This document shows positions 51,011-60,967 of a DNA stretch of 64,000 bases, in pieces. Below the pieces are notes generated by a model. It saw only the letters and a list, made by a program, of their open reading frames with translations, did no database searches and had not been told where the DNA came from. Origin of the DNA: Clostridia bacterium (GTDB lineage Bacteria > Bacillota > Clostridia > Oscillospirales > CAG-272); the NCBI GenBank assembly GCA_017453205.1, contig JAFTKO010000007.1, positions 1-64,000 on the forward strand, in the 5' to 3' direction. The position numbers were made by a program, and so were the translations under genes. Position 1 is the first letter of the stretch. Each line of letters begins with the position of its first letter.

Positions 51011-51907
51011 ATGGAGCTTTTGCGAAATCAACTGGTGTGTGCGGGTGTACGCGTCGAGGCAAATACCTCTCTTCGCCGTTACAGCAGCTTTCGTATCGGC
51101 GGGAACGCAAGGCTCGGACTGTTCCCGAAAAATCGTGAGGAACTGCTTGTCTGTCTCGAAACGGTGCGTCGGTGCGGGGTACCGTTTCTTGTCATCGGCA
51201 ACGCGAGCAATGTCGTCTTTTCCGACAGCGGCTTTGACGGCGCGGTGATCTTTACCACGGCTTGGAAAGAACTGTCCTTGCATGGTAACCGCATGTACGT
51301 CAGCGCCGGAACACCGCTGATCTCGGTGGCGACCGCCGCACACGAAGCCGCGCTGACAGGCGCCGAATTTGCCTATGGGATCCCCGCCACACTTGGGGGC
51401 GCGGTTTTTATGAACGCGGGGGCTTTCGGCGGTTGCATGGCAGACATTTGCGAAACAAGTGCGTATTACGACACGCAAACGGGCGAGATGCGGACGCTGT
51501 GCGGCGCGGAACAAGCGTTTGCCAACAGAACCAGTATTTACGAAAAGAACCCGCATTATACCATACTGAGCGCGGAGCTTGTATTGCGAGAGGGCGACAA
51601 AGAGGCGATCGGCGTACAGATGCGTGATTATATGGAGCGCCGCCGCAAAACACAGCCGCTGGAATATCCCAGTGCGGGGAGTGTGTTCAAACGTCCTGTG
51701 GGATACTACGCGGGCAAGCTGATCGAGGATTGCGGGCTCAAGGGCACACGCGTGGGAGGAGCCGAGGTCTCGATCAAGCACGCGGGCTTTATCATCAACC
51801 GCGGAAATGCGACTGCCGATGATGTACGCCGTCTGGTCGAGCTGATCCAAGAACGTGTCCTAAAAGAGAGTGGCGTGACGTTGGAATGTGAAATACGTTT
51901 TTTGTGA
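51011..51907 (+). CDS. murB: UDP-N-acetylenolpyruvoylglucosamine reductase
   Basis: MurB reduces enolpyruvyl-UDP-GlcNAc to UDP-MurNAc for peptidoglycan, using FAD. The FAD-binding segment SSFRIGGNARLG and LVIGNASNVVFSDSGFDG, the GIPATLGGAVFMNAGAFGG loop and the catalytic serine in PSAGSVFKRP are present. The 298-residue length fits the type II (Gram-positive) enzyme without the extra loop of E. coli MurB. whiA overlaps by reading close behind its stop. Confidence 0.96.
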   Translation: MELLRNQLVCAGVRVEANTSLRRYSSFRIGGNARLGLFPKNREELLVCLETVRRCGVPFLVIGNASNVVFSDSGFDGAVIFTTAWKELSLHGNRMYVSAGTPLISVATAAHEAALTGAEFAYGIPATLGGAVFMNAGAFGGCMADICETSAYYDTQTGEMRTLCGAEQAFANRTSIYEKNPHYTILSAELVLREGDKEAIGVQMRDYMERRRKTQPLEYPSAGSVFKRPVGYYAGKLIEDCGLKGTRVGGAEVSIKHAGFIINRGNATADDVRRLVELIQERVLKESGVTLECEIRFL

Positions 51908-51915
51908 GGTGGAAG

Positions 51916-52809
51916 ATGTCCTTTGCAGATGAGGTGCGTGCGGAGCTTTGCGCGCTTTCCGTAAAAAAACCGTGCTGTCGGCGTGCGCTGACAGCGGGAT
52001 TGCTTTTGTGTGTACATACGTGTGAAAAAAAGCAGATGACCGTGCGTTATAAGCATGAAAATGTCGCTCACCTTGCCGCAGAAATGATCTTTCGGCAGTA
52101 CGGCAAGGAACCTGAGCTTGCCGTCCGCGGCGCGTGCGGTCACCGCTATTATGATCTTACGTTTTCCTCTCCCGCTTGCTATAAGCAATATATACAGCTC
52201 TCGGCACCCGATGCCGATGTCGAAGCGGTCTTGCACTTTTCCTGTGACACTTGCCGCAGTGCATTTTTGCGCGGTGTGTTCCTCGCTTGCGGTACCGTTA
52301 ACGATCCGCATAAGTCCTTTCACTTGGAGCTTTCTTTGCCCACAGGTGTCGAGCTCCAACCGCTGATGCGTTTTCTTGAGGCATGCGGATATCCGCCGCG
52401 AAGAATCCAACGCGCGGGAGGTGTCGGTGTTTACTATAAGGACAGCGGATCGGTGGAGGACCTTGTCGGTATGGCGGGCGCGCAACACACCGTATTTGAG
52501 ATCATTAACAGCCGCATCGAGCGCGATATCCGGAATAACGAGAACCGTGCCACCAATTGTGTGGCAAAAAATATTGAAAAGACCATTTCCGCCGCCACAC
52601 GTCAGATGGAAGCCATCGACAGGCTGATGGAGGCGGGGCGGCTTGACTCTCTTCCCGAACCTTTACGCGTTACCGCACTTGTTCGTTACCGTAATCCCGA
52701 TGCCACACTGGACGAGCTTGTGCGTCTGCACGAGCCGCCGATCTCCAAATCGGGACTCAATCACAGATTGAAAAAGCTGTTGGAAGAAGCCGACGATATT
52801 GAAACATAA
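51916..52809 (+). CDS. whiA: DNA-binding protein WhiA
   Basis: WhiA joins a LAGLIDADG-homing-endonuclease-like domain (about 1-210) to a C-terminal helix-turn-helix (about 220-297; NATLDELVRL-type DATLDELVRLHEPPISKSGLNHRLKKL). It binds DNA and affects cell division and chromosome segregation in Gram-positive bacteria. The ATG at 51916 follows GAGGTGG. It lies 8 nt after murB. The rapZ and yvcK genes that commonly sit between murB and whiA in Firmicutes are missing here. Confidence 0.95.
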   Translation: MSFADEVRAELCALSVKKPCCRRALTAGLLLCVHTCEKKQMTVRYKHENVAHLAAEMIFRQYGKEPELAVRGACGHRYYDLTFSSPACYKQYIQLSAPDADVEAVLHFSCDTCRSAFLRGVFLACGTVNDPHKSFHLELSLPTGVELQPLMRFLEACGYPPRRIQRAGGVGVYYKDSGSVEDLVGMAGAQHTVFEIINSRIERDIRNNENRATNCVAKNIEKTISAATRQMEAIDRLMEAGRLDSLPEPLRVTALVRYRNPDATLDELVRLHEPPISKSGLNHRLKKLLEEADDIET

Positions 52810-52902
52810 CATTCCAATCGGCACAAACACGGCATTGGTGCCGGAGCCTTTTCTCGAAAGGCCTTTTCATCTGCCGTAGGCAAAAACAAACGGAGACGAT
52901 TT

Positions 52903-55900
52903 ATGATAAACGGATTTGTACATTTGCATTTACACAGTGAATACAGTCTGCTTGACGGTGCGTGCCGCATTGCCGACATTCCAAAACGAGCCAAGGAATG
53001 CGGGCAAGGGGCGGTTGCCATCACCGACCACGGTGTCATGTACGGCGTGGTGGCGTTTTGGGAGGCGTGCCGCAAGGAGGGGATCAAGCCGATCATCGGT
53101 TGTGAGGTCTATGTCGCGCCCGAATCGCGTTTTGATAAGACCAACACCGGGGAGGGGTATGCCGACCATTTGGTGTTGCTCTGTGAGAACATGGACGGTT
53201 ACCGCAACCTCATTGAAATGGTGTCGCGTTCCTTTACCGAGGGCTTTTACAATAAACCGCGCGTGGATGAGGAGCTGTTGCGCAAGTACAGCGGCGGTCT
53301 GATTGCGCTTTCCGCTTGTCTTGGCGGGCGGATCCCCAAGCTGCTGACCAAAGGCGATTTTGCGGGAGCGACCGACACTGCGCAACGCTATGCCGAGATC
53401 TTTGGCAAGGATCGCTTTTATATTGAAATTCAAGATCACGGGCTTGCCGAGCAAAAGGAGATTTTGCCGTCCTTGGTCAAACTGGCAGAGGCGTGCGGTC
53501 TGCCTCTGGTCGCTACCAACGACTGCCACTATCTGCGCCGTCAGGATGCCGAGACACAGGCGATTTTGATGTGCATTCAGACCAATACCACCATTGACGC
53601 GGGACGCCCTGCGGCGTTTGCCACCGATGAGTTTTATCTCAAGGATACCAACGAGATGGAAATGATCTTCCGTCAGTATCCCGAGGCAATACAAAATACC
53701 TGCCGCATTGCCGAGCGGTGCCATGTTGATTTTGATTTTTCGACCACGTATCTGCCCAAATTCCCGTGTCCCGCGGGTGAGAGCGCCGAGGCATATCTGC
53801 GCCGTCTTGCTTACAAGGGGTTGGAAGCTCGCATCGAACGCGGACATATTGTGTTTGACAAATACCGTCGCGAGGACTACGAGGCACGGATGGAATACGA
53901 GCTTTCGGTGATTGCACAGATGGGCTACGCCGATTACTTTCTCATCGTGCAGGATTATGTCACCTTTGCAAAATCGCAGGATATCCCTGTCGGTCCCGGA
54001 CGTGGCTCGGGCGCGGGAAGTCTTGTTGCCTTTGCGCTCGGCATCACCGATGTGGACTCGATCAAATTCGATCTGCTGTTTGAGCGTTTTCTCAATCCCG
54101 AGCGCGTCAGTATGCCCGATATCGATATTGACTTTTGCTACAACCGACGTGACGAGGTCATCGAATATGTCGGCAAAAAATACGGGAGCGACCATGTCTC
54201 ACAAATCATTACCTTCGGTACTCTTGCCGCACGCGCGGCGATCCGTGATGTCGGACGTGCCCTCGGTATGTCTTATCAAGACGTGGATGTGGTGGCGCGC
54301 GCTGTTCCGCAGGAGCTCAACATCACTATCTCCATGGCGCTCAAATTGCCCGAGCTGAAGAACCAATACGAAAATTCTCCCGAGGTCAAGCGTTTGGTCG
54401 ATACCGCCATGGCACTGGAGGGCATGCCGCGCAATGTCTCGGTGCATGCCGCAGGTGTGGTCATCACCGACCGCCCGATCTCGGAGTATGTCCCGCTTTC
54501 CATGAGCAACGGCACGGTGGTGACGCAGTTTGACATGGACACGGTGGCAAAATTGGGACTGCTCAAATTCGATTTTCTTGCACTGCGCTATTTGACCATC
54601 ATTCACGATGCCGAACGTCAGATCCGCGAGAGCGAGCCGAATTTTGACATTGAAAAGTTACCTTTGGACGACGCGGCGACCTACCGACTGATCTCTTCCG
54701 GAAAAACCGGCGGGGTGTTTCAGCTCGAGTCGGGAGGCATGAAGCAGATGCTTGCCAACCTTATGCCGGAGCGTTTGGACGATATCATTGCGGCAATCGC
54801 ACTCTACCGCCCGGGGCCCATGGACTCGATCCCCAAGTTTATCGAATGCCGCCATCATCCCGAAAAGGTGGACTATGCCATTCCACAGCTGGAGCCGATC
54901 CTGCGCTCGACCTACGGCTGTGTCGTTTATCAAGAGCAGGTCATGAGCATCTTCCGTGAGATCGCGGGCTATACCTTTGGGCACGCGGATGTCGTTCGCC
55001 GTGCGATGTCCAAAAAGAAAGCCGACGTTCTGCTTTCGGAGCGGGAGACCTTTGTTGCGGGTGCCGTGGAACGCGGCATCGACCGAGATGCTGCGGTAGC
55101 GCTTTTTGCCGATATGGAGAGCTTTGCCAATTACGCCTTTAATAAGTCGCACGCCGCGGCTTATGCGGTCATTTCCTACCGCACGGCGTACCTCAAATGC
55201 CACTATCCGCATGCCTATTTTTCGGCGCTTCTCACCAGCGTTCTCGGCAATCAGACCAAGGTTGCAGAGTATATCGCCGAGTGCTCGGCGCGTGGGATCC
55301 GTGTTTTGCCGCCCGATATCAACGAGAGCCGTATGTACTTCTCGGTCAGCGGCAAGGACATCCGTTTCGGTCTTTTGGCACTCAAAAACGTGGGACGTTC
55401 TTTCCTCCAAGCCATTTTGGAAGAGCGCAAGAGAGGCAGGTTTGGTTCTTTTGAAGATTTTATCGACCGTATGCCCGCGGGTGAGTTGAACAAGCGCATG
55501 GTCGAGTCTCTGCTCAAAGCGGGGACCTTTGACGGGCTCGGCGTTTACCGCAGCCGTCTGTTGCGCGTGTATGAGACCATGATCGACCAAGCCGCCGAAA
55601 AGGGGAGAAACAATTTGGACGGTCAGTTGGATATGTTCTCGATGCTCGGCGGGACAGCCGAAATACACTCGAAGCCGCAGTGCGAATACCCCGACATCCC
55701 CGAGTTTGGGATCCGTGAAAAGCTGCTGATGGAAAAGGAAGCTACGGGTATGTATTTTTCGGGGCAAATGTTGGATGAATACAGCAAGCATGTCGCACTG
55801 CTCAACCCCGAGCAGATTGCTGATTTTGTGGGGGACGAGAGCGATCCCGCCGACAAAGCGCGTGTCAATGTGGCGGGTATTGTGACCTCGGTTACGCTCA

Positions 55901-56445
55901 AAAATACACGGAGCGGCGACCGCATGGCGTTCTTTACGCTGGAGGACCGCATGGCGGAGATCGAGTGCATTGCGTTTGCGCGTCAGTATGCCGAGAACGC
56001 GCATTTGATCCACACCGACGCCGCATTGTACGTCAGCGGGAGCATCTCGGTGCGTGAGGACGAGCCGCCCAAGATTTTGATCAACCGCTTGGAACCGTTG
56101 GTGGAGGATGCGCGCTTCCGTCCCGAGGACCACACCGTGTCCGCCGAAAAGGTAAGGCTTGCCGCTTCTCAAAAAACAACGGCGCCGCAACAGGCACCCG
56201 TTCGGCAAACGCAAACACCCCAAAGCGCACCGCGCCGTCTCTTTTTGCGTGTTCCCAATGAAAAAAACGCGCTGTATTTCAAAGCGCTGAACTTGGCGGA
56301 GCTGTTTGACGGTACTTTCCCCGTGTTCTTCTTCTTTGCCAACGAAAAGCGCTATGACACCGTACCGCACGGCGTGGCAATGAGTGACTATGTACTGCGT
56401 CAGTTCTCGGAGCTGCTTGGCGGCGAGAACGTGATCTTAAAATAA
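52903..56445 (+). CDS. dnaE: DNA polymerase III subunit alpha (DnaE type)
   Basis: A 1180-residue replicative polymerase. The N-terminal PHP domain (HLHLHSEYSLLDGA at 7-20) leads to the palm with the catalytic triad in MPDIDIDF and the later PGPMDSIPKF/DVVRRAMSKKK segments, then the helix-hairpin-helix and an OB-fold domain (about 985-1075). It ends in a ~100-residue C-terminal region that includes a Gln/Thr/Ala-rich linker. This is the DnaE class, not PolC. The ATG at 52903 follows GGAGA. Nothing coding lies in the 93 nt before it. Confidence 0.97.
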   Translation: MINGFVHLHLHSEYSLLDGACRIADIPKRAKECGQGAVAITDHGVMYGVVAFWEACRKEGIKPIIGCEVYVAPESRFDKTNTGEGYADHLVLLCENMDGYRNLIEMVSRSFTEGFYNKPRVDEELLRKYSGGLIALSACLGGRIPKLLTKGDFAGATDTAQRYAEIFGKDRFYIEIQDHGLAEQKEILPSLVKLAEACGLPLVATNDCHYLRRQDAETQAILMCIQTNTTIDAGRPAAFATDEFYLKDTNEMEMIFRQYPEAIQNTCRIAERCHVDFDFSTTYLPKFPCPAGESAEAYLRRLAYKGLEARIERGHIVFDKYRREDYEARMEYELSVIAQMGYADYFLIVQDYVTFAKSQDIPVGPGRGSGAGSLVAFALGITDVDSIKFDLLFERFLNPERVSMPDIDIDFCYNRRDEVIEYVGKKYGSDHVSQIITFGTLAARAAIRDVGRALGMSYQDVDVVARAVPQELNITISMALKLPELKNQYENSPEVKRLVDTAMALEGMPRNVSVHAAGVVITDRPISEYVPLSMSNGTVVTQFDMDTVAKLGLLKFDFLALRYLTIIHDAERQIRESEPNFDIEKLPLDDAATYRLISSGKTGGVFQLESGGMKQMLANLMPERLDDIIAAIALYRPGPMDSIPKFIECRHHPEKVDYAIPQLEPILRSTYGCVVYQEQVMSIFREIAGYTFGHADVVRRAMSKKKADVLLSERETFVAGAVERGIDRDAAVALFADMESFANYAFNKSHAAAYAVISYRTAYLKCHYPHAYFSALLTSVLGNQTKVAEYIAECSARGIRVLPPDINESRMYFSVSGKDIRFGLLALKNVGRSFLQAILEERKRGRFGSFEDFIDRMPAGELNKRMVESLLKAGTFDGLGVYRSRLLRVYETMIDQAAEKGRNNLDGQLDMFSMLGGTAEIHSKPQCEYPDIPEFGIREKLLMEKEATGMYFSGQMLDEYSKHVALLNPEQIADFVGDESDPADKARVNVAGIVTSVTLKNTRSGDRMAFFTLEDRMAEIECIAFARQYAENAHLIHTDAALYVSGSISVREDEPPKILINRLEPLVEDARFRPEDHTVSAEKVRLAASQKTTAPQQAPVRQTQTPQSAPRRLFLRVPNEKNALYFKALNLAELFDGTFPVFFFFANEKRYDTVPHGVAMSDYVLRQFSELLGGENVILK

Positions 56446-56456
56446 AGGAGACTCCC

Positions 56457-57143
56457 ATGATCAAGTACGTGTTTTTGGATCTGGACGATACTTTGCTCGA
56501 TTTTCACAAAGCCGAGGCAGAGGCGATCAAAAAGACTTTGCGGCAACTCGATATCGAACCGACCAATGCCACCGTCAAGCGTTACAGCGAGATCAATCTG
56601 TCACAGTGGAAGCTGTTGGAGCAGGGAAAGCTGACGCGCGAGGAGGTCAAGCTCCGCCGTTTTGAAATTCTGTTTGACGAATTGGGACAGGTGCGCGATG
56701 CCGAATACGCGCGCTCCTTTTACGAGGAAACACTCTCCCACGGGCATTATTTTATGCCGGGTGCCGAGGCTCTGCTGGAGGCGCTTTTCGGAAAATACGA
56801 CCTCTACATTGTTTCCAACGGGACGACAGCAGTCCAAAACGGACGCATCGAAAGCGCCGGTATTGCGCGGTATTTCCGCAAGATCTTCCTCTCGGAGGCG
56901 GTGGGCGACGTAAAACCGAGTCAGCTCTTTTTTGAGCGTTGCTTTGCCGAAATTCCCGGCTTTGATCGAGACGCGGCAATCATTCTCGGCGACAGTCTGA
57001 CCTCGGATATTCAAGGCGGCATCAATGCAGGTGTAAAAAACTGTTGGTACAATCCAAGCAGATGCGCAGGAAGAGAAGATATCAAGCCCGATTTTGAGAT
57101 TTCCTCGTTGGACGAATTTCCGATTTTATTAAGACGGCTGTGA
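56457..57143 (+). CDS. HAD-family nucleotidase (YjjG-like)
   Basis: A 228-residue haloacid-dehalogenase superfamily phosphatase. Motif I is FLDLDDTLLDF (Asp8, Asp10), motif II the SNG in VSNGTTAVQNGRI, motif III the lysine in VKPSQLFFE, and motif IV GDSLTSDIQGG. The cap region and the KRYSEIN segment resemble YjjG pyrimidine 5'-nucleotidases. It follows dnaE by 11 nt, so both are probably on one transcript, which fits a role in nucleotide-pool hygiene. Confidence 0.88.
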   Translation: MIKYVFLDLDDTLLDFHKAEAEAIKKTLRQLDIEPTNATVKRYSEINLSQWKLLEQGKLTREEVKLRRFEILFDELGQVRDAEYARSFYEETLSHGHYFMPGAEALLEALFGKYDLYIVSNGTTAVQNGRIESAGIARYFRKIFLSEAVGDVKPSQLFFERCFAEIPGFDRDAAIILGDSLTSDIQGGINAGVKNCWYNPSRCAGREDIKPDFEISSLDEFPILLRRL

Positions 57144-57151
57144 GGTTTTTT

Positions 57152-58294
57152 ATGAAAGATCAAAAGACGAGACCGTTCAAAAAAATAATCAACGCAGTTC
57201 TCTTTTTTGCCGTTTGCTTTGTCATCGGCATTTTGGTGGGGCTTGCTATGGTTTTCGTACTCCCCGACGGCGCGACACCGCAGGAAGAACTTTTAAACAT
57301 CGTAATGCTTTTTGCAGGACTTTACTTGGGGCTTTTGCTTCATATTGTTATTCATGAGACGGGGCACTTGGTTTGCGGTCTGATCAGCGGTTATACCTTT
57401 GTTTCGTTCCGCATAGGGAGCTTGATGCTGTATCAAAAGGACGGCAAGTACTGTTTTGCACGCTATTCGCTTGCGGGAACCGGCGGGCAATGTCTGCTTT
57501 CCCCGCCCGAGCTGAAGGACGGTAAAATTCCCGTAACGCTTTATAACCTCGGCGGGGTGCTCTTCAATCTGCTCTTTTCGGCGCTGTTTGCGCTTCTTAC
57601 TGTCATGTCGCCGCCGTGGCTTGCCACCTTTGGGATCGCCTTGGTGGCGGTGGGGATCATCACCGCGCTTACCAACGGGATCCCGCTCAAAACAGGAACG
57701 GTCAACAACGATGGCTCCAACGCCTTTCATCTTGCCAAGGACCCGGACGCTTGCCGTGCGTTTTGGTTGCAATTGCGCATCAATGCTTTGCAAATGCAGG
57801 GGACACGTCTTGCGGATATGCCCACGGAATGGTTTGAAAAGCCCGCACGTGAAAAGCTGAAAAACAGTATGATCGCCACGCAGTGGGTATTGCGTTGCAA
57901 TTGGTTCTCCGACAGAGGTCTGTGGGAGGAGGCAGACGCGGAAATGAAGGAACTGTTGGAGTCCGACAGTGCTGTCATCGGTATCCACCGCCAATTGTTG
58001 ACGTTGGAAAGATGCGTTTGTGCACTTTTGCGCGGGAGCGACCCCGACGGCGTGTTGCAAAAATGGAATACCCCCGAGCTTCAAAGGTTGCGGCGGTCGA
58101 TGAAAAATTTCCCCGCGATCCTGCGTGCACAATATGCTTACGCGCTGTTGCAGGAAAAGAACTTGATCCAAGCCGAGAAAGCGAGGATGGCGTTTGAAAA
58201 GGCGCTTGCCGCATATCCCTTTGCGGGAGAGCTTGAGGGGGAGCGCACATGGATGCAAACGATTGCCGAAAAAGTGAAAAATGCAAATACGTAG
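57152..58294 (+). CDS. M50-like membrane metalloprotease with C-terminal helical domain
   Basis: A 380-residue membrane protein. Several N-terminal helices carry the zinc motif HETGH (His68, Glu69, His72) in a hydrophobic setting, as in site-2 (M50) proteases, and YNLGGVLFNLLFSALFALL matches a later conserved helix. The short N-DG segment (NNDGSNAF) may supply the second-half ligand. The C-terminal ~180 residues are soluble and helical (TPR-like in appearance). The ATG at 57152 is preferred over a GTG at 57140 because GTGAGG lies 6 nt upstream. It follows the HAD gene by 8 nt. The substrate is unknown. Confidence 0.75.
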   Translation: MKDQKTRPFKKIINAVLFFAVCFVIGILVGLAMVFVLPDGATPQEELLNIVMLFAGLYLGLLLHIVIHETGHLVCGLISGYTFVSFRIGSLMLYQKDGKYCFARYSLAGTGGQCLLSPPELKDGKIPVTLYNLGGVLFNLLFSALFALLTVMSPPWLATFGIALVAVGIITALTNGIPLKTGTVNNDGSNAFHLAKDPDACRAFWLQLRINALQMQGTRLADMPTEWFEKPAREKLKNSMIATQWVLRCNWFSDRGLWEEADAEMKELLESDSAVIGIHRQLLTLERCVCALLRGSDPDGVLQKWNTPELQRLRRSMKNFPAILRAQYAYALLQEKNLIQAEKARMAFEKALAAYPFAGELEGERTWMQTIAEKVKNANT

Positions 58295-58408
58295 CTCAAA
58301 AAATATTCGGTTGCACCCGTCGGTTGACAAATTTCCAAGTCTAATTGGTGGAACGCAACCGCAATTTGTGGTAGAATGATAGCATCAAACAGAAAGGAGC
58401 AACAAGCT

Positions 58409-59395
58409 ATGATCCTTGCGGACAAAATTATTATGTTGCGAAAAAAGAACGGTTGGTCACAGGAAGAGCTGGCGGAAAAGCTGAATGTTTCGCGTCAGTC
58501 GGTCTCCAAATGGGAGGGTGGTCTTTCGGTTCCCGATATGAATAAGATTATCGGAATGAGCGCACTGTTTGGTGTCAGTACCGATTATCTCTTGAAAGAC
58601 GATCTCGAGGAGGTATCGCCCTCCGAAACCGCCCAAACCGATGACGCGGGAGCGATGCGATCGGTTTCTGCCGAGGAAGCAAATCGCTACCTTGACAGTG
58701 TGGAACGCCTTTCCAAACGAATTGCGCTTGGTGTCATGCTGTGCATCCTGTCTCCCGTATGCCTGTTGTTCCTCGGCGGTTGCGCAGACGAGGGCGCAAA
58801 ATGGTTACCCTCCGAAAATATCGCGGTCAGTATCGGTATGGTCGTGCTGTTTTTGCTGGTCGGCATCGCAGTGGCAATCTTCATTCCCACGGGCTTACAG
58901 CTCTCGGAGTTTTCCTATTTGGATAAGGAACGATTTTCGCTGGAGTACGGTGTCAAGGGGATCGTGGAAAAGAAGCTGGTTGCCTACACACCGCGATACC
59001 GCATGCTTGTTACAGTTGGGATTGTGCTGTGTATTTTCAGTGTGATTCCGATGCTTGTATTTGGCATTATGGAGGCAAACGGCTTGGTCTTGATCGGCTG
59101 TACGGCACTGATCCTTGTGATCTGTTCGTTTGCGGTTGCGCTGATTGTGCGCGCGTGTTACATCAACGGCAGTTTCCAACGCTTGCTGCAAACGGGTGAG
59201 TTTACCGAGGAAAACAAAAAACATACCCGGGAGACCGAGGCATTTGAAGCGGCGTATTGGGGCTTGTTTACCGCGTTGTATCTCGGTATCAGCTTTTGGA
59301 CGATGGATTGGCACATCACGTGGATCGTTTGGCCTGTGGCGGGATGCCTGTTTCCCGTGTTTCAATACGTACTTGGGGCATTGAAGAAAAAGTAA
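58409..59395 (+). CDS. XRE-family regulator with membrane domain
   Basis: A 328-residue protein with a Cro/C1-type helix-turn-helix at about 10-62 (NGWSQEELAEKLNVSRQSVSKWEGG) followed by a linker and about six membrane helices (from ~105 on). Such HTH-membrane fusions are common in Clostridia and may sense membrane or cell-envelope state while bound to DNA. AAAGGA precedes the ATG at 58409, and a terminator follows. A possible promoter is TGGTAGAAT (-10 at 58372-58377, extended TG). Confidence 0.82.
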   Translation: MILADKIIMLRKKNGWSQEELAEKLNVSRQSVSKWEGGLSVPDMNKIIGMSALFGVSTDYLLKDDLEEVSPSETAQTDDAGAMRSVSAEEANRYLDSVERLSKRIALGVMLCILSPVCLLFLGGCADEGAKWLPSENIAVSIGMVVLFLLVGIAVAIFIPTGLQLSEFSYLDKERFSLEYGVKGIVEKKLVAYTPRYRMLVTVGIVLCIFSVIPMLVFGIMEANGLVLIGCTALILVICSFAVALIVRACYINGSFQRLLQTGEFTEENKKHTRETEAFEAAYWGLFTALYLGISFWTMDWHITWIVWPVAGCLFPVFQYVLGALKKK

Positions 59396-59410
59396 CTTTT
59401 TGGCTTTCCG

Positions 59411-59460
59411 AAAAAAGCTGTTTTATTCTCTTTACGGAGGATAAAACAGCTTTTGTTTTT
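59411..59460 (+). terminator. Rho-independent terminator of the XRE-membrane gene
   Basis: A 14-bp stem, AAAAGCTGTTTTAT (59413-59426) / ATAAAACAGCTTTT (59441-59454), is followed by GTTTTT. Confidence 0.87.
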
Positions 59461-59484
59461 CTATCGCATACAGTGGGGATGATC

Positions 59485-59522
59485 ACTGTCCGTCGGTTCC
59501 CGAACGGGTGACAGTCGTTTTT
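59485..59522 (+). terminator. Second hairpin with T-run
   Basis: ACTGTC (59485-59490) / GACAGT (59510-59515) with an inner GC-rich pairing, then CGTTTTT. It may be a backup terminator. The remaining ~90 bases to the promoter hold nothing recognisable. Confidence 0.5.
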
Positions 59523-59615
59523 CGGAAAACTGATACTTTGGATTGTTTTTCTGATATTTTTGTCTTTTTGAACGAAAAATTCTTTTATGTTTTCGGAGAA
59601 TTATGTTCATATCGC

Positions 59616-59644
59616 TTGACTTTTCCAAAAAAATATGGTAACAT
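59616..59644 (+). promoter_or_regulatory. Promoter of the fucosidase locus
   Basis: TTGACT (59616-59621), 17-nt spacer, TAACAT (59639-59644). No operator was recognised. Confidence 0.6.
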
Positions 59645-59689
59645 ATTTACACATTTTACTTAGAACCCAAGGAAGATCGGAGAAGAAAA

Positions 59690-60946
59690 ATGAAAGACAA
59701 ATTGAAGTGGTTTAAGGATGCGAAATACGGATTGTTTATCCACTGGGGACTTTATGCCATCCCCGGCGGTGAATGGGAGGGTAGGCTCGCTCCGCATGGT
59801 ACCGAGTGGCTGATGCGCAATTTGCAGGTTCCGCTTGCCGACTACAAAAAGCTTGCCGAGCGCTTTAATCCCGTGGATTTTGATCCCTATTATTATGTGC
59901 GCAAAGCCAAGCGGTGGGGGATGAAATACATCGTCGTTACCGCAAAGCATCACGACGGCTTTGCTATGTATGACACCAAGGTTTCGGATTATTCTGTCAT
60001 GAATACTCCCTATGGCAAGGATATCATCCGTCAGTTTGCCGACGCATGTGCCGCCGAGGGGATGACCTTTTGCGTTTACTATTCGCAAATGCAGGACTGG
60101 GAGGATCCCAACGCCGACGGCAACACATGGGATTTTGATCCCGCCAAAAAGGAGTTCAAACGCTATTTTTACAACAAATGTATCCCGCAGGTCAAGGAGC
60201 TGTTGACCAACTACGGTCCCATTGGGCTCATTTGGTTCGATACGCCCTATGAGATGCCGAAAGCGCTTTGCCAAGAGCTGGCGGACGTGGTACATGAATG
60301 CCAGCCTGCGTGCTTGGTCAACGGACGTGTCGGCTATGGCATTGGCGATTACCGTCAAGCGGCGGACAACTCGATCCCGCGTTTTGCACGCAACGACGCT
60401 TGGGAGTGTCCCATGACGCTCAACGCGACTTGGGGCTACAGCCACCGCGACAGCGATTTTAAAGCGCCCTCAGCGGTTCTTGAAAATCTGGTTCGCGTGG
60501 TGGGGAAGGGCGGCAACCTTTTACTCAACGTCGGTCCCGACGAATACGGCAAAATTCCCGAAGCCTCGGCACAGGTGTTGGACACTGTGGGCGAGTGGCT
60601 TGCAGTCAACGGCAAGAGCATTTACAACACCGTCAGCGCGCCCGATTTCCCGTATCTGATCCCATGGGGGGAGATCACCTATAACGAGGAAGAGACCACA
60701 CTGTTCTTCCACATCAAAAAATATCCCACACGCGCACCGTATCAGGTGCACTTGGCGGGACTGAAGAATCGGGTCGAAAAGGTGACCTTGCTTGCCGACG
60801 GTTCCGAGATCCCGTTTAAGCAGTCCTACGAGACCGCACGCGACGAATGCCGTTTTAACATCTTTATGCCCGCGGTTTGCCCCGATGCCGACGACACTGT
60901 GGTCGCCGTCAAGCTGGACGGAAAGGTCGAAGTACAGAAGATCTGA
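59690..60946 (+). CDS. Alpha-L-fucosidase, GH29
   Basis: This 418-residue glycosidase releases terminal alpha-L-fucose. The GH29 signature is clear: the N-terminal WFKDAKYGLFIHWGLYAIPGGEW, KHHDGFAMYD and GLIWFDTPYEM, where Asp184 is the predicted nucleophile. A C-terminal beta domain (about 330-418) follows. There is no signal peptide, so it acts on imported oligosaccharides in the cytosol. It is the first gene of a four-gene locus, with 21 nt to the phosphatase gene. Confidence 0.92.
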   Translation: MKDKLKWFKDAKYGLFIHWGLYAIPGGEWEGRLAPHGTEWLMRNLQVPLADYKKLAERFNPVDFDPYYYVRKAKRWGMKYIVVTAKHHDGFAMYDTKVSDYSVMNTPYGKDIIRQFADACAAEGMTFCVYYSQMQDWEDPNADGNTWDFDPAKKEFKRYFYNKCIPQVKELLTNYGPIGLIWFDTPYEMPKALCQELADVVHECQPACLVNGRVGYGIGDYRQAADNSIPRFARNDAWECPMTLNATWGYSHRDSDFKAPSAVLENLVRVVGKGGNLLLNVGPDEYGKIPEASAQVLDTVGEWLAVNGKSIYNTVSAPDFPYLIPWGEITYNEEETTLFFHIKKYPTRAPYQVHLAGLKNRVEKVTLLADGSEIPFKQSYETARDECRFNIFMPAVCPDADDTVVAVKLDGKVEVQKI

Positions 60947-60967
60947 TAGAATAAGGAGCTTTTTGAA

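Noticed and set aside
54658-56370. 570-codon open frame antisense to dnaE
   Set aside because: Opposite the conserved polymerase core, without start signals or recognisable domains.
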